A DNA stretch of 64,000 nt from Paracentrotus lividus (Eukaryota > Echinodermata > Echinoidea > Camarodonta > Echinidae): the NCBI GenBank assembly GCA_940671915.1, contig CALNVZ010003430.1:18625259-18689258 (forward strand), read 5' to 3'. Made by a program: the position numbers and the translations under genes. A model generated the notes under the pieces. That model had not been told where the DNA came from. It did not search any database and was given only the letters and a program-made list of their open reading frames with translations. This document shows, in pieces, positions 1 through 12,122 of the stretch. How positions within the stretch are numbered: the stretch's first letter is position 1; the number at the start of each line of letters is the position of its first letter.

Positions 1-327
1 AATAAGCATCGTCCATTCATTCTTCAATCTTCAATCATCATTAATGACAAGTGCTTATCGCTCAGCACGGCTTTAATTATCGTCCTTCTCCTCTTTGACA
101 ATGTTTGAACTTGAATGTGATATTGTAAGCCTGGAAAACGAAGCCTGGCTTCATTCATGAAAAAATACTCCAATGCCTTATGCCATCCGTATGTCTGCCC
201 TCTGACCTATGTTATTAGCATTTCCTCGAAATGCAGTCCAAATTTAGGAGCGGGATCGTCTTTCACTCTCACTTATCCCTTTCCAAAACAGGATGAAAGA
301 GAAGGAATTAACATTAAGTCAAACTTT

Positions 328-750
328 GGGTGTGTTCAATGTCGATTTTCAAATTTAAACAGCAACATGAATCATGATACAAAACGCGATTACAAAACAC
401 AGAACACAAACACGATCAGCGGTGCACCATTCAGTGTCGAAAATTGAAAGCTGATTAAATCTGGATTATCTTTAATTCCCCGCTCTCAACTTTGCAATGC
501 TGATTGTCTTTAAATTCCAAGATCGTGTTTCAAAACGCACCCTTTTCGGCGTTTAAATTTTCCTCCGAATCGAGATCTGAAAAACGTTTACTTTTACGAC
601 CGGGAATGGAATGACAATGAACACACACTTTAATTGTTTCTCTATTATATCTGCGTTTTCTAAATGCGTTTTTGTATCATGATTCATGTTGCCGTTTAAA
701 TCTAAAAATCGATGTGCCGTTTAAATTTGAAAATCGACATTGAACACAAC
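328..750. mobile_element. Inverted-repeat element of about 420 bp
   Basis: TGTGTTCAATGTCGATTTTC followed by AAATTTAAAC and CAACATGAATCATGATACAA (328-393) is repeated inverted at 664-748. The right arm has an extra 24-bp block in which the AAATCGAT...GCCGTTTAAAT segment is duplicated. ACACGATC near 410 also pairs with GATCGTGT near 522. Confidence 0.82.
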
Positions 751-995
751 TAAATATAAGTTCACAAAGACGCAAGTTCATGCAAGGGTCTACATACTTG
801 GCAAGCCATGTATGATCTTGATTCCAGATGGGGTGATGTATCCAGAATGATACACCCCTGGAGCACCCCCTCTTAATTATTTCAGAACATTAAATAAAAT
901 AAAAAATCTTATCAATGTTTTGGTGCAACCTTTTTTGCGCTCCTCTTTTCCATGAAATTTTTGAAATAATCAAGCAAACTAAAGATGATTATATA

Positions 996-2047
996 CAGGG
1001 TGACCCAGAAAAAAGGAAACCCAAGTTTGATCATCAATAATTTAAAAAATATTACCATGGTGATTATAAAATTTATATCACTGGAAAGTGCAACTCATTA
1101 CCATTTTAATGATACCCCGCTCAGCTCACCAATGTCACGCATCACTGAACCTCATTGTTTTGAAAATGTCTTGCAAAATTGTGAGTGGTTCACTTTCACG
1201 CTCATTGAGATGGGTTGCTGCAATGTGCCTAAAAAGGGAACCCAACTTTCATCATCAATCATTTTAAAAACATGACAGTAGTGATTATGACGTTTATATC
1301 ACTAGAAAGTGCCACTCATTATCATTGTATTGATATCTCTTTCAGCTCACCAATGTCACGCATCACTGAACCCCATTGTTCTGAAAATATCTTGCAAAAT
1401 TGTGATTGATGCACTGTCATGCTTCTTACATTATCCATGGGGAAATGAAGGTTCTCTGGGTTGTCGTGACCAGTAACATGTTGAAATTACCTGGATGGTA
1501 AGATTAAAGGACTAAATAAGTAAAAATTTCCAACCCATTTATCAATCTCATTTATTTTTAGTCACTGGAATGCTTTACTTAGATTTGTTAGGAATCTTTG
1601 AAGCAACTCATCTCAAGGAGCATGAAAGAGAACCTATCACAATTTTGCGAGACAATTTTCAAAACAATGGGGTTCAGTGATGCATGATATTGGTGAGCTG
1701 AGAGAGGTATCATTAGAATGATAATGAGTTGTACTTTCCAGTGATATTAAATTCTTAATCACCACTGAAATATTCTTGAAGTTATTGATGATCAAAGTTG
1801 GGTTTCCTTTCCAGGCACATTCACACAAACCTTCTCAAGGTGCATGAAAGTGAACCACGCACAATTTTACAAGACTTTTTCAAAACAATGGGGTTTAGTG
1901 ATACGTGACATTGGTGAGGTGAGCGAGGTATCATTAGAATGGTAATGAGTTGCACTTTACAGTGATATAAATTTCATAATCACCATTGGAATTTTTTTGA
2001 AATTATTGTTGATCAAAGTTGGGTTTCCTTTTTTCGGAAACACCCTG
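996..2047. mobile_element. TA-flanked foldback element with four internal 200-bp units
   Basis: The ends are CAGGGTGACCCAGAAAAAAG (left) and, inverted, the CTTTTTTCGG...CACCCTG side at the right, next to TA. Inside are two direct units (about 1010-1215 and 1231-1424) and two inverted ones (about 1610-1815 and 1830-2040). Each contains AAGTGC(A/C)ACTCATTA, CAGCTCACCAATGTCACG and TCTTGCAAAATTGTGA or inverses. No transposase. Confidence 0.88.
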
Positions 2048-2519
2048 TATATCAAAACTTGTTTCCGGTCATGATTATTATGGCACATTTGCTCGGCACC
2101 CCTACTGGAAAACAATACACGCCGGACAGGGTGCTGACAGAAGTGAACGTCGTTAATATGGAAGATTATTGGAGAGTTTTACCTCCAGTTGTATAGGGCG
2201 CCTCACCCTTTTTCTCTCTCTCTTCCCCCTTTTTTTTCTAAATTATTGTATTTGTCCCTCTCCTACTTTTTTATTGACCTCCATTCCCAATTCAAATTTA
2301 TTTGAGAGGACACCATTTTGCATGAGCCACTCCTCCCCATTCTCACAAATCTTGCTACAATTATCTTGAGGCTCTTTCATCTTGGCTGATATTTCAACTC
2401 GTACCTTGAAAATGTGTCTACTCCTCCTGCACCGCCGTCGTTTTTAAATGTTTGTCATAAAAATATTTCAAAGTTTTAAATTTTAAAATTAATGATACAT
2501 GCAAATGTTAATTTTTTAG

Positions 2520-3345
2520 AGTGGAGTATTTGTCCAAGGGGTAGTTGTCCGGGGGTATTTACAGAGGGTGGTTGTCCGAGGGTATATACCAAGAGTAGTT
2601 GTCGGGGGTATTTATCAAGGGTAGTTGTCCGGGGGTATTTACTGAGGGTAGCTGTCCTGGAGTATTTAGCAAGGGTAGTTGTCCTGGGGTATTTATCAGA
2701 GGGTAGCTGTCCTGGGGTATTTAGCAAGGGTAGTTGTCCTGGGGTATTTATCAGAGGGTAGTCTGTCCTGGGGTATTAGCAAGGGTATTGTCCTGGGGTA
2801 TTTATCAGAGGTAGCTGTCCTGGGGTATTTAGCAAGGGTAGTTGTCCTGGGAATTTATTCGAGGGTAGTTTGTCTGGGGTATTTAGCAAGGGTAGTTGTC
2901 CTGGGGTATTTATCAGAGGGTAGCTGTCCTGGGGTAGTTAGCAAAGGTAGTTTCCTGGGGTATTTAGGGCGAGGGTAGCTGTCCTGGGGTATTTATCAGA
3001 GGGTAGCTGCCCTGGGGTATTTAGCAAGGGTAGTTGTCCTGGGGTATTTACTGAGGGAGTTGTCCTGGGGTGTATACCAAGGGTGGTGTCAGGGGTATTT
3101 ACTGAGGGTAGTTGTCGGGGGTATTTATCAAGGGTAGCTGTCTCTGGGGTATTTACTGAGGTAGTTGTCCTGGGTATATACCAAGGGTGGTTGTCAGGGG
3201 TATTTACAGAGGGTGGTTGTCCGGGATGTACCGAGGGTAGTTGTCCGGGTTAGGCCTATATACCAAGGGTGGTTGTCCGGGGGTGTATATACCAGGGTAT
3301 TTATTATCCTGGGTTATTGACCAAGGGCATTGGGCGCGATCCCGG
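2520..3345 (+). repeat. 27-28 bp minisatellite (about 28 copies), with an outlier at 3680-3735
   Basis: The unit is AGGGTAGTTGTCCTGGGGTA followed by TTTAGCA or TTTATCAG, repeated with small variants. Two unit types (TAGCAAGGGTAGTTG and TATCAGAGGGTAGCTG) alternate in the centre. The edges are more diverged. A remnant (CGAGGGTAGTTGTCCGG) appears at 3716-3733, beyond a G/C/T homopolymer block at 3346-3600. Open frames on both strands are products of the repeat. Confidence 0.95.
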
Positions 3346-3739
3346 GGGGACGGGGGGACGTGTCCTCCCCCCCCTCGATTTTTTTTCTGGGGCGGATCGT
3401 CCCCCCCCCTCGATTTTTAAACTTAACATATTTTTATGTAGTGATTAGCTTGTGAAGCTAATAAAGAGGTAAAATATATGTGAAATACAATGCTAAATGT
3501 TATTATAAGGCAAATTTTCGGCTCGCGCTATTTTTTTTTTTTTTTTTTTTTTTTTTCTTTTTTTATTTTTCTTTTTTTTTTTTTTTTTTTTTTTTTTCGC
3601 GCTTCAAGCAAACATTTCATTAAAGTTTCAGTGCTAATGTGGGCGAAGTATGGCGATTTTGACATGAAATCGCCGCGCTTGACCAAGGGTATATTAAGTT
3701 GTCCGAGGGCCTGTATCGAGGGTAGTTGTCCGGATATAA

Positions 3740-5390
3740 CTTTGATTATCTTGTTTATCATTAGAAAGGGGTGGCAGAGTGAAAACAACAAGATAATAGT
3801 CTTTTCGACCCTTCATGCTCCAATTGTTAACTTTGTTGGTTTCTTTTTTTTTAACGTTTTGTAACTAAAATGCAATCGTCGCTGTGATGTATTGGTCAAC
3901 GATGGCGCTGTTTTACTGTCGACACTCGACAGAGCTGTCTATAAAAAAATAACAAATAAAAAATAAATAAAAAAAATCATATATTTCTACTTTCATGCCC
4001 AATTAAAGTTTGACCGCTATTAATTTAGTAAGCGGGGGTTATTTTGAATGTTTAAAATGAATTCTCTGAAAATAAACTGATGAAGATAATCATATACTTT
4101 TTTTTTATAAATTAAACACGGTTATTCACATACAGTGAGGCTGAGAAAGAGAGGGGAGATAGAGGGGAAGGGCTATACTAGCCTATATCTCACTACTACT
4201 GTAATATATCACTTAATGCTCTTAAGTGCAGCTTAGTTTCGAAAATCTAGGATTTAACCCCAAAAATACCAAATTGCTTTCCTGAGACAGGTACTAATTC
4301 CACATCGAATATTATTTGCAAATATTTTACTGAGACGCAAAGACTATACATTCATATAGGGCATACAACATTTACTCCGACGCAATTAGCACTGAAACAC
4401 ACTTGCTTTTTCTTTAAACAACTTTCACTTGGAATCTCATAAATATAATACATTAACATGGTTTCCTATATTCATGGCAGTGCCATATTGTATATTCCAT
4501 GATAGAAATGCGAGGATTAATTTTTGCCGTGCAAATTTAATTTTTCTTACATTATGATAAATTACTTTATCTTATACACCAGATTTACTATAATTATACA
4601 GATTGGATCATGCTCTACAATGTGAAAAGTTTATTACATATAAACTTCTGTCAAAATTATTGCAACATTAACAGAGCTACAAATGCGTGGTTTTTATTTA
4701 TTTTTGATTATTATTTTTATTTCAGTTTACAGTAAAATGTTGTTGTGGTTTTATTCGTAACCAGAGTGTTGGCGACTATTTTTTAAAAGTTAATATTGTG
4801 AAATGATAGCCGTCGGTTCAAAATGAACATTTAGATATTTAAAAAAAAAAATGTTTTTCTATCAAGTCGAAAAATTGACTTTTGGACCACTCAGTGAAAG
4901 TGAGTACCATATTTTTGGAATACGAATTTGGTTATGAGCTTTCTTTGATAATATTGCCTCAATAGGGCACACATTTCAATTGATGCTCTGCTAAATTATC
5001 ATTTGTGATTTATAGCAAAATACAAAATAGTAAAAATAGATGTAATTGCAATATCAGTATATGATCCTTATTATCTATGTATAATTCGGTGAATTATGCT
5101 TGAAGAATAATTTAAGGGGATTAACCTTTCAAAAATGCAATTAATATAACCAATTTGAAACAATGACAAAAGTAATTATTAAAGTCAATAATTTCCAAAT
5201 GCCAACAAAAATGAATTAACCCAGAGAAATGAACGCTGTCGGCGACAATTGTAATGTTTTTTTGTTTTTTTGTGCAAAATTTTAAGTGCTGTCAATACAT
5301 ACCAATGATGCAATTACATTATTTGTATTTGAAATCAAAGTTCAGTTCATTATCCAAACATTGAAGAACATCCTATGATTAATCACTGGG
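3740..5390. other. No recognised gene
   Basis: AT-rich sequence; no inverted-repeat element, exon-like block or long frame was noticed. Confidence 0.55.
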
Positions 5391-5394
5391 AATT

Positions 5395-6145
5395 CCACAT
5401 AATTGACGTAATTGTCACGTGATGAAAAGAGCGGCAAGTTAGTTTATGACATATTGAAGCCATGTGCATGACTGTGTTTTCCCCGATTATTATTGGTATA
5501 TTATTCTATACAGTGTGTATTGAAAATATGAAGACCCAAATTTGCTTCTTATCAAAAGTTTTATAAACATATTTGGATCTTGAAATGTATTCCTTCATAA
5601 CTCCAACTCTGTCTATTGATTCATCATCTATTCTTTAAACGCCAGGTATGACTGAGCACTATTATATTAAAGCAGTTTTGTCACTATTTCAAATACTGGT
5701 TCTACAGTCCATCATGATTGTGTCTGTATCATATGCCTACATGTATCTGATATCAAATCTTATTAACATTTTCTTTGTGATATCGATAGGTTGAAATAAT
5801 ATGGTGATTTTCTAGTTAATAGTAGAAATTTGTCTTTGTACCATTCAACAATAAATACATGTATATTAAGCTCTGGTAGCTACTTATCAAGAAGTCATTG
5901 ACTGACTCTTGCATGAAATTAATGTATGTCATTCTACAAAGTAACAGTCAATGATTGTCTACTGATATTTTTCAACAACAACAAAAACTAAAAACTTTGT
6001 TAAAATTTCATGTCGGCCTTTTGTTTGAACACATGCTTGTATCTAGAATTAAAGTCCAATAATATATTCTAAAATTGATATCTTGTGTTTATTCACCTAG
6101 AAATACCACTGACGTCACTGTCACGTGATAAAAAGAGCGGGCATG
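5395..6145 (+). repeat. Pair of direct repeats carrying TGACGT and CACGTG sites
   Basis: TTGACGTAATTGTCACGTGA followed by AAAAGAGCGG (5403-5434) recurs as CTGACGTCACTGTCACGTGA followed by AAAAGAGCGG (6109-6140), about 707 bp apart. Each has a CRE-like and an E-box-like core at fixed spacing. The DNA between is AT-rich without genes. Confidence 0.7.
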
Positions 6146-6149
6146 ACCA

Positions 6150-8283
6150 GTTTTCATATGCAAATTAAACAAAACATACCGAAACGGGACGTTGATCCCC
6201 CCCCCCCCCCGTGATTAGTATTTGGTTGAATTTTTAGTACTCGACAAAAGATGGCGTTATTTTAGTACGAGTGTATGGTATAGAGCACACACCTGTAACT
6301 GCCTCTCAATAGACCCCATGTGTTAAAAATGAGATTTGATAAAATCATTGAAAATAAGTGTTTGTATTGAAATTCTTCAAACTTTGGGCTTTATTTGGTC
6401 AAATGTTTTTCTTAATCTTGTGAAAATATGAAGGGAGGTTTTTCTGCTCCTTTTTTTCTTTTTGTTGTTGTTGTTGTTAAAGGGGCTGGAGTAAAACAAT
6501 ACACCAAATAGACCGGTAACACTTTGGAGTACCTTAAGCAATGGTACTAATAAAATTCTGCCAAAATCCCACTGGGACCAAGTTCTGATCTTTGAATGGA
6601 CTCATCTGGACCATTAAAGATCCTTTTCAATTGTTGCAGAAAAAAAAATGTGTTTGAATACCTATCATTGATTTTATATGATTTTTTAAAACAAAAATGA
6701 CGTCATCTTTGGTAAGGGTCGGTGGGGCAATCTTTTATTGACAGGCGTGCAGCCTATAGTCATACCGGCGAAACTGATTTCAAACCGACACCAGACCGAA
6801 CAACTTACTAGTAGTGGTAGGTTTGGAGTCGGTCTCGGATCGATTTGGCGATGTGATTCAGGTATAAAAAATAGTACCCTGAATCTAAGTTCGATTATTA
6901 ATATATATCTTACTCTCTGCCTCTCTGTATCCAGTGATCGGTCCAGGCGGGAGCGCAGGGGACACGGGCCCCTCTATTAAATCGGACATTTTGGGGGCAA
7001 TAACCCCCCCCCCCCCATTTTTCAAATTTTCGTGCTGCGTCCCGTATTTTTATTTCCTGTATCAGCATAATTATGATATCTGTTTATTCTTTTGACTTTA
7101 TTTCTTTCTCTCTCTCTCTCTGCTTGCCTCCCCCTTTCTCTTTCCCTTTCTCTTTTTCAATCTTTACCCCTAACTGTACTGCTGTAGCTTTTTTGGTTTT
7201 TGGTTCTGAGTGGATCACCCCTTTAATACTTTTTGGATGTCATTATATCTTGTTCACCTCTAAAATCATTGGAAGATCTATTTCCACCACGCGTTATTCT
7301 CATTGTACGTATTTTAATTATTTCAACTGACGTGTATTAACGGAAAATGTTTGTTTATATAATACAATGTATATGTATGTTATTTTGTACTTTGTTCACG
7401 AATGGAAATGAACTCAAATTGAATTTAATGTACATATTTTTAATCGTTTTGCACGGACTGCAATCCAATGAGTATGGTTGCAAAAAATATAATTATCAAA
7501 GAGCTCTCTCTCTCTCTCTCTTTCTTATTATAGTTTTGTCTGATCAAAGCTCACATATGCCCACTATTACATAGCCCAAAAAGTATGGTGCGTGCGTTAC
7601 GAATAATCCGATTATTTACTTTTTGATATAGGTTAATATTTTCTAGGAAATATTGTCTCACCGGGACGTGCTTTGAGGAAATGTCCTAAAATAGATCTCT
7701 TGTTTCTTTATTATCTTAACGCTGCAAATGTTATAAGCAAACTTGGGGTATATGAATTGACAAATATCATTTGTAATATTGAGCCATATTGAACTGCATA
7801 TGGCAAATGTTGTATTGGATAAAAGCTAATCTTACCTGATTTTAACAGGAATTGATTTCAAAAGAGGTATATTGTATAATTTCACTTACGAATAATGATC
7901 AATTGTTTTGTTATTGAAACCTGGGAACTTGTTTTTTGTTTGTTGTTGTTTTTTTTTAGAGGAGGGAAAAGGTATATATTTTCCATGATAAATGCAGAAT
8001 TGCCTCAAAGAGTTGGAGGGGTAGTATTTTTAAAAGAAAAATAGTCTCTTTTTAGTCATCCGTTTACTTTATCAAAGTGGGTTTTTTCAATACATAATAG
8101 TGGCTACCACTTAACGTTACAGGAAACCAAAGTTTAATTGTAATTACCCGCATCACCATGGAAAATCATTGAGAACCTGATATTAATTCAATGGCTGTAG
8201 TTTTAGACTATATGCCATGATTACTCGTCACTTGGAAAAAAGAAACCCAGTATTTCTAATTTTGACAAGTATGATCGTTTTGC

Positions 8284-8314
<31 letters not shown>

Positions 8315-9020
8315 GGGCTTGTGCCCCAATGCATCCGTCTGGATACATCATGAAACTCCTTTCCGACATTGACGCTTACTCACTTACATCTTCAGTTCAT
8401 GATACTTTTCAGTTTATTCTTTGGTGTTAATAAGTTTGGTTACCTATTGGCAACATTTCCAGAGCACCACTGTCAGTAATGACTAATTATTCCAACAGAG
8501 TTATCAGTTGTGAAATTGAAAGGACAACCTCCCCTTATCTCTAAAAAGCTGAATGGTTTAATGATTTTTTTCCTCCTTAAAAAAAAACCCAACATAATTA
8601 TTAGATATTAAAAATGATTTTATGAATTATCAACATTTTTTGTTCCTCTCATTCATTTTTGTCTATAATAGGTCCACAGACCAATACACATTATGGATTT
8701 AAAGGAGAAAGTTTGAGGGACATCGAGGAGAAAGCAACGATTCCTGAACCAGACAATTTGAGGTTCAAATTCCACCCACTATCGCACCAGTGCCCTTTAG
8801 GAATGTAGGTTCGTTCTTTGTCGTCATTGATGACTTCATCCCTCGGATAGGCTGTCAATCCGTATATAGGCCTATTGGTAAAGTATATGTCAACCTTGGT
8901 CATTATCACGAGGTTAAAAAGAAAAAATTGCTTGTACCAAATTAGTGAACAATACCAATAATGCGAGTCTCCGCATTTAGTGTAGCGGGGTGGTGGGGGG
9001 GGGGGGGGAGTGGACTGCAT
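6150..9020. other. No recognised gene; homopolymer-rich
   Basis: Contains C and G runs (6197-6210, 7006-7015, 8296-8318, 8996-9009), (TC)n tracts near 7108 and 7505, and a CRE palindrome at 6698-6705. Open frames are short and low-complexity. Confidence 0.6.
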
Positions 9021-9022
9021 GG

Positions 9023-9830
9023 CAGTGGCAGATCTGGGATATCAAAGGGGTGACGTAATGAGTGGTTTTCAAAAAAAAATAAAGGGTCGCATGCCTCTAG
9101 CACACCTTAGAGCCGCCAAAAATCATACTGACTGCTGATCGATGTGGGAAGGAGATGTTTCATCTTCTCTTCTGGTCCACCCCCTTGCCCCCTCCTCTTT
9201 GATATTTTGGTTAGAAGGGGGCAACCGCGTACCCATCCCCTGTTCCTAAATTTCGTGAAAGGCCATAGTATACCTTCAATTTGATATACATATTTTTATT
9301 ATCATTTTTGCAACGCAATGACAGACGCACTTGTCTGTCTACTTAAAACCCCAGTTACATCGACAATCAAAATCCACTCGACTTATCCGGGCCTTTCAGG
9401 GGTAGCGTAATAAAATACCTAGCTGCCTACTGCCGCTTTGGTGACTTTTTTTTCTGGTATGACTGGCATATCTCCCGCTAATCTCAACAAGAACAATATT
9501 TGCACGCAAGAAGAGGGTTCACAGTACACTAAAGAACGACCGACCTCTTGATGGATTTGATATCGCGATGAAATCATATTACGCGATTTGACATGCATTG
9601 CAGCACGCGATCGACAGTCTCCTTTGCCGATGTTGTTCGGACCTGAGAGCATGTTGTTTCATAATCGGTAGGTTCTCTACAGAGCGTATCAAAAAAGAAG
9701 AAAAAAAAAAAAAGGGAATGAGAAAAAAGGCAGTGGTGCCCCCTATCGTAAAACCACCCATTGGCTGTACATGTTAAAATCTGGAAATTTCGGCGGTGCC
9801 CCCTACCCTTAAATCTTGGATCCGCCACTG
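9023..9830. mobile_element. Element with CAGTGGCGGATCC-type inverted ends, about 808 bp
   Basis: The left end CAGTGGCAGATCTGGGAT and the right end, inverted, CAGTGGCGGATCCAAGAT are imperfect copies. AGTGGCGGATCC ends are familiar from hAT-like elements in animals (from memory of such termini, not a search). Open frames inside are below 100 codons and unrecognised. Confidence 0.65.
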
Positions 9831-10380
9831 AAAGGTAATTTATTTTCATTGGGAACATGTTTAAAGGTCATTTATTTTTGGCAATTTACATGTTGTGCTT
9901 ACTTTAGTTATTGTAATTTATGGATGTTTCTTTCCGGGGGAGGGGGGGGGGGGACGAGGTATTCAAACAATCTGTTATCAAAGAATGAACTACAATATTT
10001 GGAATCTAGTTGACATTCACTAGTTGTTGCTATGTCGGTCAAGTTACTTGATATGATGACATATTGCCAAGATTATGATGATGTCTCAATTTAATCCGTA
10101 AAGGACACCCCGCCCACCCTCACACGAATACATTTTAATAAAAGGGAGTTGGTCATAATTTGATTTGATAGCAACGCCTTTGGTCTTCTTTCACGTCTGT
10201 GCAAAACAAAACAAACCAACAAACATAACAAAACAAACAAAGTTAATTAGTTATTTGCAACAACAAAAAATGCTGAAACTGCTTATCCAATAAAAACAGA
10301 ACTAGTGGAGTAAATTGAGTAAAAAATGGACCTATTAAGCTAACGATTTTATATGTTGCATATAAAACCATGAGTTACGA

Positions 10381-10429
10381 CCATAGAGGTGGATACATAA
10401 AGAAAGCTTTCTTATATCCACCTCTATGG
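10381..10429. repeat. Short near-perfect hairpin (49 nt)
   Basis: CCATAGAGGTGGATA pairs with TATCCACCTCTATGG, and the inside contains AAGAAAGCTTTCTT, itself a palindrome. It lies 22 bp left of the 10451 element but shares no sequence with it. Confidence 0.85.
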
Positions 10430-10450
10430 TTACGACTCGCACTGCGCCCC

Positions 10451-10715
10451 GTTGCATAAAACTTTTAACCGGAGTTTTTTCCGGTTAAAATCTGAAAAGT
10501 CCGGTTAAAGTCCAAAAACTCCGGTTACAACATTTTTCTGGATTTTTCACTGTTTTTTCCATTGCATAAAAACATACCAGAGTTTTCAAAAGTATTAATG
10601 CAATCAATTTTTAGGGAGTTTTAAAACTCAGGTTGAATAACCTAAGAAAAAGGTCTACATAAGCCGAGTTTTTTAACCTGAGAAAACTCAGGTTAGAAAA
10701 AAAGTTTTATGCAAC
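10451..10715. mobile_element. 265-bp foldback MITE
   Basis: GTTGCATAAAACTTTT at the left is inverted at the right (AAAGTTTTATGCAAC). Inner words CCGGAGTTTT and CCGGTTAAA on the left and AACTCAGGTT on the right repeat at short intervals, so the arms are themselves repetitive. No target duplication could be settled. Confidence 0.85.
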
Positions 10716-11914
10716 ACCACCCTGGTGTCAACAAAACGCAATGCCAACACGACAGCAGCTCGTCGGTCATACCGACGTATACGTCAGGATGCCGTAATCA
10801 CCGGGGTCTGGAAGGGAATTCCCCGTTCTTTATTCTCGCGTGTCATTGTCTACACGTTCAGCGTTCGAATAGTAGGTAGGTTGTATGACAATAACGTAGC
10901 TTCTCGCTCCCATTCTCTGAGCTCATCTTTCCAGTCTCCACCCATATATTAATCACATTCCGTTGGTTCATACTTATTCACAAATAATGAGAAACAGAAA
11001 TCAACAAGAGAATCTATGTCACGTTTGGCTTCCTGTGTATGCTGTAATCAAAGAGAGGAGGGATTTAGAATGAAAGAAATGATGAAAGAAAAACTCTTTA
11101 TTTTCACGGATGAAATCATCTGCGTCGTTCGCATAATTATTTTTTTTACTACCCCCTACCATCATTGCAAGCTACTAATATTGAACAAAACATACCATCT
11201 TACATTCCCATGTATGTAGATTTAGCGACTTATAATTCTGACTATTTTCAACGCTCAGTCATTCGCATACAAACTTTACTGGGACATTAAAGTCTGTATA
11301 CCAAGACTATGCCAATCTGATAGAATATCGGGCAAAGGTAGATAATATACTAGAGTTTTACTACTAATCGTTGACATCAGTATATTGGGCACCTGCACCA
11401 ATGCCTAAAGGTCGTATGACCCTGTGGCCATGTACACATGTTAGCACAGTTCTTCCCGTCATCAGGCGGCGTCGTAGAGCGATTCGATGTCTATATCGTC
11501 TCAAACATCAATAGTTTGATGACGTCATTGATAACATCACCCCGTCGACATCCGTTAACCTTTCTTTTTTTTTTGCTTTGCTTTCTTTCTTCCTCTCCCT
11601 ATTTTTTTCTACCAACCTGCATCTCAGCTCACTTCTATGAATAGAGGAAGGAAATTCAAGATTTCTAGCTGGCCGATGGAATTTTTCTCTCTGTTTCTGG
11701 CCCGAGAGGTGTATACTACGTGTTACATGGTGTGTATTTTTAGAGGATGACTCAAACTTGGTGCTCAGTTTCCTCGTGTCTTCCACCGAAATGATGAAGG
11801 ATGATCGGTGATGCCATGGTAGTAGGTCCATGGTGATGCTAATGGGTCACTCGACTGCTGCTAAATATAGACCTTACCGCTTTTTTTTTTCTTTCTTTCT
11901 CTCTTTCTTGGAAG

Positions 11915-12122
11915 AAGGTTTTGTGGTATCCGGGAGACCTTTCATGGAACTTGAGGCCTATCGTATGGGAAACGGATTATAGCCCTTTAAATTTTGTGCA
12001 AATAGGGATGGAGGGCTTTCTAAGGAGCTCACTGGTTATTCATAATAACATCTGTTGGACTATAGTTATAGAGTTGGTGGACATTTATAAATGGATTCCT
12101 TTCTTTGAGCACAAATGGAAAG
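11915..12122 (+). CDS. Orphan exon candidate, function unknown
   Basis: A 24-base T/C tract (11881-11909) ends in GGAAG, followed by a reading frame without stops for about 205 nt and a perfect donor (AAAG/GTAAGT) at 12123. The translation begins VLWYPGDLSWNLRPIVWE and is unusually rich in Trp (YKWIPFFEHKWK near the end). It matches no family I recognise. No partner exon was found on either side, so it may be a chance combination of splice-like signals. Confidence 0.3.

Noticed and set aside
2476-2978. Repetitive open frames on both strands resembling a collagen- or silk-like protein
   Set aside because: They are translations of the 27-28 bp minisatellite; the frame shifts with unit length and there are no start or splice signals.
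3528-3864. Open frame rich in Phe (plus) or Lys (minus)
   Set aside because: Caused by the poly(T) block at 3531-3597.
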